Shown here in pieces: positions 1 to 8,174 of a stretch of DNA of 64,000 nucleotides. Position numbers and translations under genes: made by a program. Below the pieces are notes generated by a model that searched no databases, was not told the origin of the DNA, and saw only the letters and a program-made list of their open reading frames with translations. Each line of letters starts with the position of its first letter. The first letter of the stretch is position 1. Source of the DNA: JAMQPK01 sp963746535 (GTDB taxonomy: Bacteria; Acidobacteriota; Vicinamibacteria; Vicinamibacterales; JAMQPK01); assembly GCA_963746535.1 (NCBI GenBank), contig CAVVBP010000011.1, positions 806,001 through 870,000 on the forward strand. The letters run 5' to 3'.

Positions 1-616
1 AATCGGCGGACAGCTCGCGGCCGATCTCGCTGGCGCTTTTCGTCGATTTCTTGAACAACATCGACGAGGTACGCGCGATGACGCCAAGGCGGCCCGGGCA
101 GAGGCGTCCGATCTGCGTAATCATTTCCTCGGTGAGGCCGTCGCTGAAATATTCCTGCGCCGGATCGCTGCTGAGATTCGTGAACGGCAGCACGACGAGC
201 CGCACGTTGGCCAGGTTGTTCATTGGAGGCGCGGCCGTCGGCCTGACGACGTGCAGGTTGCGCACGGGCTGCCCTTCGGCTTCGACCGCGGCGATGAACC
301 GGTATCCACGCCGGTGCAGCGTCTCGACAAACCGCGGATTGTCGGCATCGTCGCCAAGCGCGGCGCGGAGCCGTTTGACCGCCGCGTTCAGGCTGTGCTC
401 GAAGTCGACGAACGTGCCCGCCGGCCAGAGGCGCTGCCGCAGCTCATCCCGTGTCACCACTTCCCCTGGCCGTTCGAGCATGACGGCGAGAATCTCGAAC
501 GGCTGATCCTGAAGCCTGATGCGGATGCCTCCCTTGCGGAGCTCCCGCGCACGCAGGTCGACCTCGAACGAGCCGAATTTCCGCAGGCTGGACGACCGGC
601 GTTCGAGGGGCAACAT
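1..616 (-). CDS. Winged-helix transcriptional regulator, CadC/ToxR-like (N-terminal part; runs off window)
   Basis: Read from ATG at 616 towards base 1, the frame stays open for 205 codons and leaves the window. Residues about 10-105 form an OmpR/PhoB-type winged helix: FGSFEVDLRARELRKGG, then VTRDELRQRLWP, then the wing sequence RFVETLHRRGYRF. After a short linker comes VLPFTNLSSDPAQEYFSDG, a motif that often follows this winged helix in acidobacterial regulators, where TPR repeats come next. No phosphoreceiver domain precedes the helix, so it resembles one-component CadC/ToxR-like proteins. It is divergent from the secreted protease-like gene at 785, with 168 bases between them. The target genes and signal cannot be told from the sequence. 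Confidence 0.85.
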   Translation of the reverse strand, partial: MLPLERRSSSLRKFGSFEVDLRARELRKGGIRIRLQDQPFEILAVMLERPGEVVTRDELRQRLWPAGTFVDFEHSLNAAVKRLRAALGDDADNPRFVETLHRRGYRFIAAVEAEGQPVRNLHVVRPTAAPPMNNLANVRLVVLPFTNLSSDPAQEYFSDGLTEEMITQIGRLCPGRLGVIARTSSMLFKKSTKSASEIGRELSAD

Positions 617-784
617 GGGAATAACAGAAGTCTACCAGCCCACACGCGCGTTCGAGCCATGTCACCAAAATATGAAGGTCATGTAAGCCTCTTTCAGGCA
701 GTGCGTTAGCAGGTCATCAACGTTTCTCCTTCGGGTCACCTCGCGTGCATTGAGGCACCCGGTCGGCGGCCGCAAAGTGAGCGC

Positions 785-1420
785 ATGAAGGCTGCGCTCT
801 GCTTCTGCTTCATGTCGTCGCTGATGATCCTCGCGGCGGCGCCCCTCGCGGGAGCGTCGAGACTCGAGGACACGGTCGTCATCAGAACGTACGACTACGC
901 GAACGTGGCACACGATCAACTCGCGGCCGCGCGCACGGAGGCCGAACAGATCTTCAGGCGCGCGCAGATTGCCGTGCTGTGGGTCGATTGCCGCGTGCCG
1001 GGCCGGACCGGCGGTGAGCCGTGCACGGACCCGCTCTCGCGCGGACGCGATCTGATGTTGAGGCTCGTCGACCGCACGCCTGCGAATGCCACAGAGGGCG
1101 AGCGGCTGGTCGCGCTGGGCGAGTCGATGGTGGATCGGGAAGAGCGGGGCGGTGTGTTGATGACGGTCGACCTGTTTCGCGTGAGCGCCGTCGCCGGGAA
1201 CGCCTCGACGGGCATGCCGGTCCTGCTGGGTCGCGCAATCGCCCACGAAATCGGGCATCTGCTGCTGGGAAGCGCCGAGCACGCCCGCCTGGGTCTCATG
1301 CGGGCGCTCTGGTCGCACGACGAACTGCGGGGCCTGAAGCCCGCGAATTGGGGATTTTCGTCGCGCGAGGCCGCCCAGATGCGGCAAACCCTGCGCGGCC
1401 GCGTGCGCACGGCGGACTAG
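785..1420 (+). CDS. Secreted HExxH metalloprotease-like protein
   Basis: This 211-residue protein starts with a signal peptide (residues about 1-25, with a hydrophobic core and an alanine-rich cleavage region). The key motif is HEIGHLLLG near residue 154, followed by a histidine in SAEH. It is therefore an HExxH zinc site with a possible third ligand, but the spacing is not that of the classical metzincin HExxHxxGxxH. The C-terminal part (GLMRALWSHDELR, then a WGFSSREAAQM stretch) looks like the small secreted HExxH proteins common in Acidobacteria. It is probably exported; no substrate can be named. The ATG at 785 is the first good start in frame. Confidence 0.7.
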   Translation: MKAALCFCFMSSLMILAAAPLAGASRLEDTVVIRTYDYANVAHDQLAAARTEAEQIFRRAQIAVLWVDCRVPGRTGGEPCTDPLSRGRDLMLRLVDRTPANATEGERLVALGESMVDREERGGVLMTVDLFRVSAVAGNASTGMPVLLGRAIAHEIGHLLLGSAEHARLGLMRALWSHDELRGLKPANWGFSSREAAQMRQTLRGRVRTAD

Positions 1421-1461
1421 GCGGCCCCTGACGCACCTATCGCACCCAATTGTGGAGGCGA

Positions 1462-1467
1462 TATACT
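1462..1467 (+). promoter_or_regulatory. -10 box TATACT for the TPR gene
   Basis: TATACT ends only 6 bases before the ATG at 1474, so transcription would begin at or next to the start codon (leaderless). A GGAGG at 1454-1458 lies 15 bases upstream of the ATG, too far for a normal ribosome site. No good -35 box is seen. Confidence 0.45.
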
Positions 1468-1473
1468 CGCTCT

Positions 1474-2316
1474 ATGGCGAACAACCTCACTTTCCGTCTG
1501 GCGGCTGCTTTGGTCGCCGTGTTTCTGTCGGCGCCGGCGTGGGCACAGACCAGCCGGATCGGCGGCGTCGTGCGCGACGAAACGGGCGCCACGCTGCGGG
1601 GCGTCATCGTTCGCGCCGAGACCGGAGGCGGACGCTCGTTCGGCACGCCGCTGACCCTGACGACGGCGACCGACGACCGCGGACGTTTTGTCTTCGTCAT
1701 CAGCCGATCGGGTGAATGGCAGCTCACGTTCGAAGCTCCTGGCTTCGATCCCATGACCCTCCCGCTTGCGCTTCGCTTGACGGGCCCCGCGCCCAACCTG
1801 GACATCAAGCTGGAACGCCGCGAATCGCCCGAGGCGTTCGGCGCATTGGCGGGCATCGACTCGAAGTCGCTCTCCTCGCAGCTCGCCGCGGCGGCCGTGC
1901 TGTACGACGAAGGGCGCCACGACCAGGCGATTGCCGCCTATCGGGAAATCAAGTCGAAGGCACCCGCGCTGACGCTGGTGAACCTTCAGATCGGCAACTC
2001 GTATTTCGCGAAGAAATCGTATGGCGACGCCGAGGCGGCCTACCAGGAAGTGCTGAAATCGGATTCGGAGGATCCCGGCGCGTTGTTCGCGATGGGTGTG
2101 CTGAAAGAAGCGCAGGGTAATGCGGCCGAGGCCCAGAACTGGTACCAGAAAGCCTCAGCCGCCGACGCCGTCTGGACTCGGCCGCTGATGAAACTGGCCG
2201 CGCTCGCCAACGCGGCCGGGGATCGCGCCGCGGCGTCTCGCCATCTGACGCGCGTGATCGATCTCGATCCCGCGTCCCCCGATGGCCAGCGCGCCGCCGC
2301 GCTGTTGAAACAATAG
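1474..2316 (+). CDS. Exported carboxypeptidase-regulatory-like / TPR protein
   Basis: This is a 280-residue protein. A signal peptide ends in APAWAQ (residue about 25). Residues about 28-110 are a carboxypeptidase regulatory-like beta-sandwich (IGGVVRDETGATLRGV, DDRGRFVF, EAPGF), the domain that opens many acidobacterial outer-membrane proteins. Residues about 130-280 are TPR helices, visible in YDEGRHDQAIAAYREI, KSYGDAEAAYQEVLKS and the final HLTRVIDLDP repeat. It probably acts in the periplasm as a protein-binding scaffold. ATG 1474 is preferred over an upstream in-frame TTG at 1450 because it begins the signal peptide and has TATACT just before it. The gene is convergent with atpF, and a REPIN-like repeat lies between them. 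Confidence 0.8.
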   Translation: MANNLTFRLAAALVAVFLSAPAWAQTSRIGGVVRDETGATLRGVIVRAETGGGRSFGTPLTLTTATDDRGRFVFVISRSGEWQLTFEAPGFDPMTLPLALRLTGPAPNLDIKLERRESPEAFGALAGIDSKSLSSQLAAAAVLYDEGRHDQAIAAYREIKSKAPALTLVNLQIGNSYFAKKSYGDAEAAYQEVLKSDSEDPGALFAMGVLKEAQGNAAEAQNWYQKASAADAVWTRPLMKLAALANAAGDRAAASRHLTRVIDLDPASPDGQRAAALLKQ

Positions 2317-2324
2317 CGCGCGGC

Positions 2325-2459
2325 GTTCCGGGTTCCTTGTTCCGGGTTCCGCGTTCGTGGTGGGCGGCGGACTCAATACGCCATCATTTTCTTGAAAACA
2401 ACGCGCCTCCCGATCCAGGCGCCACCGCGAACTAGGAACTGGAACGGGAACCGGAACCC
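2325..2459. repeat. REPIN-like inverted repeat, copy 1 (GTTCC-word family)
   Basis: The left arm is built of GTTCCGG/GTTCCTT words and ends in GTGGTGGG. The right arm starts CCACCGCGAAC and runs through GGAAC words. The 60-base loop resembles that of the copy at 28801-28928, sharing ACTCAATACGCCATC against ATTCAGTACGCCATC and a CAGGCGCCACCGCGAACT-type right end. It lies between the convergent 3' ends of the TPR gene and atpF. Confidence 0.75.
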
Positions 2460-2466
2460 ACCAGGC

Positions 2467-2959
2467 CTATTGCAGCTGCTTCAACGCGTCGTCGATGAGA
2501 CGCTCGTTGTCTTCCTTCGTGATGTTCCGCTGAAGCAGCTTCGACGCGATCGCCACCGAGAGGTCGACGGCTTCGCGGCGAATCTGCTGGAGCGCGCGCG
2601 CGGTTTCGAGCTGAATCTGCCGTTCGGCGTTCTTGAGAATGCCGTCGGCTTCGGCGCGCGCCTTCTCGCGCAGCTCGTCCCGCAGCCGCTCGGCGTCGGC
2701 GCGGCTCGCGCCGATGATCGATTCGGCCTCGACGCGCGCCTGCCGGATGATCGCTGCCGATTCCTGATTCAGCCGTTCGAGCTCCTGGCGCGCCTTCTGC
2801 GCGTCGTCGAGCGCCTTGCGGATCGTCTCCTCGCGGGCCGTCGAGCGCCTGCAGCAGCGGCCCCCAGGCGAACTTGGCGAGCAGCGTCAGCAGCACGAGA
2901 AAGGTCAGGATGGTCCAGATGAACAGCCCTGGATCGGGCTGGACCAGCGGGTTGTTCAT
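2467..2959 (-). CDS. atpF: ATP synthase F0 subunit b (one frameshift)
   Basis: This is the peripheral-stalk subunit of F1F0 ATP synthase. The start at 2959 gives MNNPLVQPDPGLFIWTILTF, a short N-terminus and one membrane segment, followed by WGPLLQALD. An extra C near 2838 (GGCCCGCG for GGCCGCG) breaks the frame. In the next frame the long charged helix continues (EETIRKALDDAQKARQELER onward) to IDDALKQLQ and the TAG at 2467. The repaired length is about 163 residues, normal for subunit b. It is the last gene of the minus-strand respiratory run, 8 bases after atpE. No atpH or atpA follows; the next gene is convergent. Confidence 0.9.
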
Positions 2960-2967
2960 GTCGTCTC

Positions 2968-3294
2968 CTACTTCATCAGCACGATCAGCAGCACGAACAC
3001 TTCGGCGAGAATCGCGACGCCTTCGAGCAGGAAGAGCGGGCAGGTTGACGGCGCCGGTGATCTGCGCAGCCGCCGCTCGGCTGGCGCGCGATGCCCTCCG
3101 CCGCGGCGGCGGCAAGCTTGCCGATGCCGAGAGCCGCGCCGATGACGATCATGCCCAGCCCGAGTGCCGCACCGAAGTAGTGGAGCACGGCGCCCGAGCG
3201 CCGCCCCCGCTTCCTGGGCAAACACGACGTTCGACGTCGCCGCGAACACGATCGCGACCATGAGGGCCTTCCGGACGAAACGCACGCTAGTCAT
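2968..3294 (-). CDS. atpE: ATP synthase F0 subunit c with N-terminal signal-like extension (three frameshifts)
   Basis: This is the proton-carrying rotor ring subunit. Pieces in three frames join to one protein: an N-terminal hydrophobic signal-like segment ending VVFAQEAG, helix 1 with GMIVIGAALGIGKLAAAAAE, the polar loop GIARQP, then AAAQITGAVNLP and helix 2 FLLEGVAILAEVFVLLIVL. The glutamate in LLEG is the ion-binding carboxylate; it is followed by Gly rather than the Ser seen in sodium types, so proton use is likely. Frame changes fall near 3200, 3075 and 3035. The signal-like leader of about 26 residues is longer than in typical subunit c. Confidence 0.88.
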   Translation of the reverse strand: MTSVRFVRKALMVAIVFAATSNVVFAQEAGAALGRRAPLLRCGTRAGHDRHRRGSRHRQACRRRGGGHRAPAERRLRRSPAPSTCPLFLLEGVAILAEVFVLLIVLMK

Positions 3295-3319
3295 TCTCGA
3301 TCCTTTCGTGTGAGTCTCT

Positions 3320-4292
3320 CTAGTGATGAACGTGAATGGCCATGCCGATGAACACGGCCGTCAGCAGCGTGAAGACGTACGCCTGGACGAGCACGACGAT
3401 GATTTCGAGCGCCGAGATGCCGACGGCGAGCGGCACCGACACGGCCAGGCCGACGCCGATGCCCGCCAGCGCGCTGCCGAACATCTCCGCGAACAGGAAC
3501 ACGAACGACAGAATCGCGAGAATCGCGATGTGGCCGCCCGTCATGTTGGCCGCAAGTCGCATCGTGAGCGCGAACGGCCTCACGAACATGCCCATGATCT
3601 CGATCGGGATCAGCAGGATGTAGATCGGCCACGCGAGCCCGTGCGGCACCAGGTTCTTCCAGTGCTTGACGAACCCGTGCGCCTTCGAGCCGGCGACGAT
3701 GATCGCGCCGAAGGTGATCGACGCCAGCGCGGCGGTGACGTTGAAGTTCGCCGTCGCCGTCGTGCCGCCGTGCACGACGCTGCTTCAGAAACGAGTCGGC
3801 GCGCGGTGTGAAGGACGTAGTGGTCGAGGAGCGCGATGACGTCGAAGAGCGGGATCAGCCCGATCACGTTGGCGCAGAGGATGAAGACGAAGAACGTCAG
3901 GATGAGCGGCGTCCAGGTGTTCACCCACTTGCGTCCGACGTTGGGCTGCACGATCGTCGTCGCGCACGAATCGCACGACCGCCTCGAGGGCGTTCATGAA
4001 GCCCGTCGGCACCGGCCGGTCCTGGCTCAGGTATCGCCGCACGGCCACGGTCGACCACGATGAACACGATGGCGGCGACCAGCCAGAGCATGAACACGTG
4101 CTTGGTCACCGACAAGTCGATGCCGGCGATCGTCGGCAGATGGATGAGCGGATGCTCGAGCGAGCTGTTCGAGACGTGCTCGATGATCGTCTCGCCGGCG
4201 TTGAACGCACCGGAGGCCGCGTGCTCGCCGCCATGGGCGGCGGCTTGCGCCGCTTCCTGTGCTGCCTGTGCCGCGGATTCCTGAGCCTGCAT
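3320..4292 (-). CDS. atpB: ATP synthase F0 subunit a (three frameshifts)
   Basis: This is the membrane stator and proton half-channel of F1F0. The start MQAQESAAQAAQE at 4292 opens an Ala/Gln-rich leader, then SLEHPLIHLPTIAGIDLSVTK and the first helix HVFMLWLVAAIVFIVV. After a shift near 4035 comes GFMNALEAVVRFVRD, after one near 3955 QPNVGRKWVNTWTPLILTFF, and after one near 3785 HGGTTATANFNVTAALASI. The essential arginine is in LTMRLAANMTGGH. The C-terminal helices end in FIGMAIHVHH. The repaired size is about 323 residues. It sits between atpI and atpE in the usual order. Confidence 0.9.
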
Positions 4293-4304
4293 GATCGCTT
4301 CGTT

Positions 4305-4645
4305 TCAAACAAAGAGGCGCTTCAAGAGGAGCGCCTCAATCAGCGTGCAACACGATGAAGTAGCCGGTAAAGCTGACGACGAACGGTACCGGCCGGACGC
4401 CAAGCACGCCCACGGCCAACCCAACGTACGCGCCGAAAAACAGCAGCTTGCCCGCGAACGCCGCTGATCATCACCGCGGTCAGCCGCGCCGGATTCGTTC
4501 TGTAGATCCGCTCGGTCATGACCCAGGTGACGCTGACGACCGCGAGCGGACCGAGCATGCCGAGCCACACTTCCGCGCCGAACCGCGCACCGAGAAGCGC
4601 CGCCGAGACCACGCTGCCCGTTGCGAGCCAGAACACCGGATTCAC
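4305..4645 (-). CDS. atpI: ATP synthase subunit I-like membrane protein (two frameshifts)
   Basis: A small hydrophobic protein starts at GTG 4645 (NPVFWLATGSVVSAALLGA). It has four predicted membrane stretches: the start, EVWLGMLGPLAVVSVTWVM, then after a shift near 4455 KLLFFGAYVGLAVGVLGV and FVVSFTGYFIVLH, and after a second shift near 4340 LIEALLLKRLFV. Position between atpZ and atpB and this pattern match the ATP synthase I family, which helps assemble the c-ring. Sequence conservation in this family is weak, so the name rests mostly on context. A short inverted repeat (GAGGCGC/GCGCCTC, 4314-4337) lies in the coding end. Confidence 0.7.
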
Positions 4646-4660
4646 GCGTTCCCTTACCTC

Positions 4661-4920
4661 TCACCCGTTGCGCCGCGCGTCCTGTCCCCAGACAGTCTTT
4701 GCCAGCTCGTAGAAGCCGACAATGAGACCCAGCAGCAGACCACCCAGAAGGAACCAGGGCGCGGTGCCGCGCCACGCGTCGATCGCGTATCCGATTCCGC
4801 CGAGCAGGATGATGGCGCCAATCAGCGTGTAGCTGGCAGCCGCTGCGGGTCCGGCTTTGCGGACGTTGTCCTGCAGGAACGCGCATCGACCGCGGCGAGG
4901 AAATCCGATTCGTCAGGCAT
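4661..4920 (-). CDS. atpZ: AtpZ/AtpI-type F0F1 accessory protein (one frameshift)
   Basis: From ATG 4920 the protein reads MPDESDFLAAVDAR, then an indel near 4880, then FLQDNVRKAGPAAAASYTL and two membrane helices (LIGAIILLGGIGYAID and PWFLLGGLLLGLIVGFYELA), ending VWGQDARRNG. The two-helix form with GYAID between the helices is typical of the AtpZ family next to F0 genes, proposed to aid magnesium uptake or c-ring assembly. It is the first gene of the F0 set and follows nuoN after a hairpin repeat. About 86 residues when repaired. Confidence 0.75.
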
Positions 4921-5003
4921 GCTGAATATAGCATACCTTGTGAAAAAGTTCACCAGCGCCAATCCGACGTTTTCCGGCCTGAATTCGCCGATTTGCACGT
5001 AAA

Positions 5004-5059
5004 ACGGGGTCGGGAGGGGTTTCCGGCGCCGTCCCCCGTGAAACCGCTGCCGACCCCGT
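5004..5059. repeat. GGGGTCGGGAGGGG-family hairpin, degenerate copy
   Basis: Arms of 20 bases (5004-5023 and 5040-5059) pair with two mismatches around a 16-base loop. The left arm is ACGGGGTCGGGAGGGGTTTC. It is the same word as the perfect hairpins at 15771 and 47041. It directly follows the nuoN stop and precedes atpZ, so it could end or weaken nuo transcription into the atp genes. Confidence 0.75.
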
Positions 5060-5061
5060 CT

Positions 5062-6586
5062 TCACCGCAGTGCGTCTGGCTGGCCGGCGCGGCGCCCAGC
5101 GTCGCGGCCGAGGCCTCGCGCGAACTCGAACAGCGGCTGCGGATACACCCCGAGCAGCAGCGTCGCCACCACCGCCGCCACCATCGCGAACGCCAGCGCG
5201 GGACTCTGCTTCGGCTCGGACCCGGTCGGCTCGTTCTTCAGCATCATGAAGACGACGATACGGATGTAGTAATACAGCGACACGGCGCTGTTCAGCACGC
5301 CGATGACCGCCAGCCAGTAGTACCTCTGCTCGATCGCCGCACCGAACAGCCAGAACTTGCCCATGAAGCCGGCGGTCGGCGGAATGCCGCCGAGCGAGAG
5401 CATGAACAGCAGCATCGCCACCGCGGCGAACGGGCTGGCGGAAAAACAGCCCGTTCAAATCCTTCAGCTCGTCGCCGACGACGTCCTCGCGGCGCATGAG
5501 CGACGAGGACCGTGAACGCGCCGAGCTGCATGAAGGCGTAGACGAACAGGTAGATCGAGCATCGCTGTCACGCCGCGGGAGGTTCCGGCGACGACGCCGA
5601 TCAGGAGATAGCCGGCGTGCGCGATCGAGGAGTACGCGAGCATCCGCTTCAGGTTGCTCTGCGTCAGCGCCGCGAAATTTCCCACCGTCATGGTGACGAC
5701 CGAAAGCATGTAGAACATCGTGCCCCAGCCGATGTCCGGAATCGACGCGCCCAGCGGCGCGGCGCCGGCCATCGACTCGCGCATCGTCGGCAGGCTCTCG
5801 ATGAAGATGCGCAGCAGCATCGCGAACGAGGCGGCCTTCGATCCGACCGACAGAAATCGCGGTGATCGGCGTCGGCGCGCCCTCGTACACGTCGGGCGCC
5901 CACATGTGGAACGGCACCGCCGCAATCTTGAAGCCCATGCCGGCGACGACGAGGATGACCGCGAGGATCAGGCGCGGGTCCGTTCCTGCCCGGCCAGCCC
6001 GGTGGCAATCATCCGCAGGTTCGTCGTCCCCGACAGGCCGTACATCAGCGACATGCCGTAGAGCAGAATCCCGAGGGAAAATGCGCCCAGCAGGAAGTAC
6101 TTCACGGCGGCTTCGTTCGACTTGCGGCTCGGCTTGAGAAAGCCCGTCAGGATGTAGAACGAAATCGCCATCGTCTCGAGGCCGATGAAGAGCGTGATGA
6201 GATCGGTGCCGCCCGGCCATGAACATCATCCCGAGCGTCGCGCAGAGGATGAGGAAGTAATACTCGCCCGCCCGGGTGCCCTCGACTTCGAGGTAGCGCA
6301 CGCTCATCAGCACCGTGAGCGCCGCCGAAATGAGGAACACGACCTTGAAAAACAACGCGAAGGTGTCGACGGCAACGAGCCCGCGCGAAATCTGGACGTT
6401 GGCGTTGGCCACCGGGACGAGCGCAATCGCCGTGGCGGCGAGCACGGCCAGCGTGACCCAGGCGAGAATCGACTGCTTGTCGCGCGGGACGAGAAGGTCC
6501 GCAAGCAGCAGTAATAGCGCGCCGATCGTCAGCACGATCTCCGGCAGGAGGTAGTAGAAGTCGCTGAGGTTGATGCCGGCAGGCAC
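5062..6586 (-). CDS. nuoN: NADH-quinone oxidoreductase subunit N (about six frameshifts)
   Basis: This is an antiporter-like proton-pumping subunit of complex I. GTG 6586 gives PAGINLSDFYYLLPEIVLT, and the first helices run to LGMMFMAG. Other frames then supply MAISFYILTGFLKP with SNEAAVKYFLLGAFSLG, next GMGFKIAAVPFHMWAPDVYE (key lysine and HxW motif), then TQSNLKRMLAYSSIAHAGY, and last LGGIPPTAGFMGKFWLFGAA up to the TGA at 5062. Frame changes fall near 6215, 5990, 5862, 5560, 5505 and 5440. All family motifs are present in order, so the gene is probably whole in the organism. The start overlaps the nuoM stop by one base. Confidence 0.92.
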
Positions 6587-8170
6587 TACCGTGATCCCCG
6601 CGGTTCGAGGTTCTGGGTGCTGGGTGCTGGGTTCGGGGTCGCGTTCGGGTTCACGATCGAGGCCTGAGCGCGATATTGCGGGTCAATCCGCATCACCACG
6701 CGATTCACCGACGACTGCAACCGATCGATGAACGGCTTCGGATAGAGACCGATCCAGACGGCGAGCACCAGGAGCGGCGCGTAGGTGGCGAACTCGCGCA
6801 GATTCAAATCCTGCAGGTGCTCGTTCTTCGGGTTCTCGATCTTGCCGAACATCGTGCGCTGATAGAGCCACAGCATGTAGGCCGCGCCGAGCACCACGCC
6901 GCTGGCCGCGAACGCCGCCCACATTTTGCTCTTGATGAAAGCGCCCTGGAGAATCAGCAGCTCGCCGATGAATCCGTTCAGCGCGGGCAGGCCGATCGAC
7001 GACATCGTCATGATCAGGAAGATCGTGGCGTAGGCCGGCATCACCTTCGACAATCCGCCGTACTCGGAGATGAGGCGCGTGTGGCGCCGCTCGTACATGT
7101 TTCCGACGAGGAGGAAGAGCGCGCCAGTCGAGATCCCGTGGTTCAGCTGCTGAACGATGCTGCCCATGATGCCGACCGGATTGAGCGAGAACATGCCGAG
7201 CATGACCATCGCCATGTGGCTGACGCTCGAGTACGCGACGAGCCGTTTCCAGTCCTGTTGCGCCATCGCGCAGAGCGCACCGTACACAATGCCGATGATC
7301 GCCAGCGTCGCCATCATCGGCGTGAACGCCTGGGTCGCGTCCGGCAGGATCGGGAGCGAGAAACGGATGAACCCGTAGGTGCCCATCTTCAGCAGAACGG
7401 CGGCCAGGATGACCGAGCCCGCGGTTGGTGCGTCGGTGTGTGCGTCGGGCAACCAGGTGTGGAAGGGGAACATCGGCACCTTCACGGCAAACCCGAGGAA
7501 GAACGCCAGGAAGACCCACCACTGCAGGTTGTAAGGCACGTTCAACTGCTGGAACTGCGTGATGTCGAACGAGTACTGGCCCGTCACGCTCTCGTTGTAG
7601 AAATAGAGCGCCAGAATGCCCAGCAGCATGATGACGCTGCCGACCAGCGTGTAGAGGAAGAACTTGATCGCCGAATACAGACGGCGATCGCTGCCCCAGA
7701 TGCCGATGAGGAAATACATCGGCACGAGCATCACTTCCCAGAAGAGGAAGAACAGCAGGAAGTCGAGGCTGACGAACGCGCCGACCATGCCCGTCTGCAG
7801 GATCAGCAGGAAGATGTCGTACTCCTTGACGCGCTCGGTAATGGCCGTCCATGACGACAGGATGGCGATGAAGCCGAACAGGGTCGCCAGCAGCACGAGC
7901 AGGGCGCTGAAGCCGTCGACGCCGAGAAAGTACCTCGGCGCCGATGGACGGAATCCAGGTCATTCTCTCCACGAACTGGTAGTTCGGATCCTGCGTGTTG
8001 TACTGGAACCACAAGGGCACCGACACGAGGAACCCCGCCAGCGCGACCAGATTGGCGACCATCCGAATCAGGCCGCTCTTCTCCTTCGGAATGAAGAGCA
8101 GCAGCACCGCGCCGGCGAGCGGCAGAAACAGGATGAGCGAGAGAAGCGGAAACCCGACGGCATTCGTCAC
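6586..8170 (-). CDS. nuoM: NADH-quinone oxidoreductase subunit M (one frameshift)
   Basis: This is a second antiporter-like pump subunit. ATG 8170 opens TNAVGFPLLSLILFLPLAGA. A frame change near 7935 joins this to GFIAILSSWTAITERVKEY and an unbroken run of about 430 residues. Motifs include VSLDFLLFFLFWEVMLVPMY with its glutamate, GFAVKVPMFPFHTWLPDAH (lysine and HTWLPDAH), and DWKRLVAYSSVSHM. The last 25 residues (IVNPNATPNPAPSTQNLEPR) are an Asn/Pro-rich tail coded by a tandem-word repeat at 6602-6652, not by the usual NuoM end. It sits between nuoL and nuoN. Confidence 0.93.
6602..6652. repeat. Tandem TGGGTGC word repeat inside the nuoM 3' end
   Basis: GGTTCTGGGTGCTGGGTGC and following TGGGTTCGGGGT words form a short tandem array in coding sequence, read as the Pro/Asn-rich C-terminal tail of NuoM. 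Confidence 0.6.
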
Positions 8171-8174
8171 GTGA

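Noticed and set aside
2467..4920. True pseudogene decay of the F0 genes
   Set aside because: All catalytic residues and full lengths remain when frames are joined, with no in-frame stops or deletions beyond single bases.
6676..7854. A 392-codon plus-strand open frame opposite nuoM
   Set aside because: It is the shadow of nuoM; its charged, repetitive composition is typical of antisense high-GC frames.
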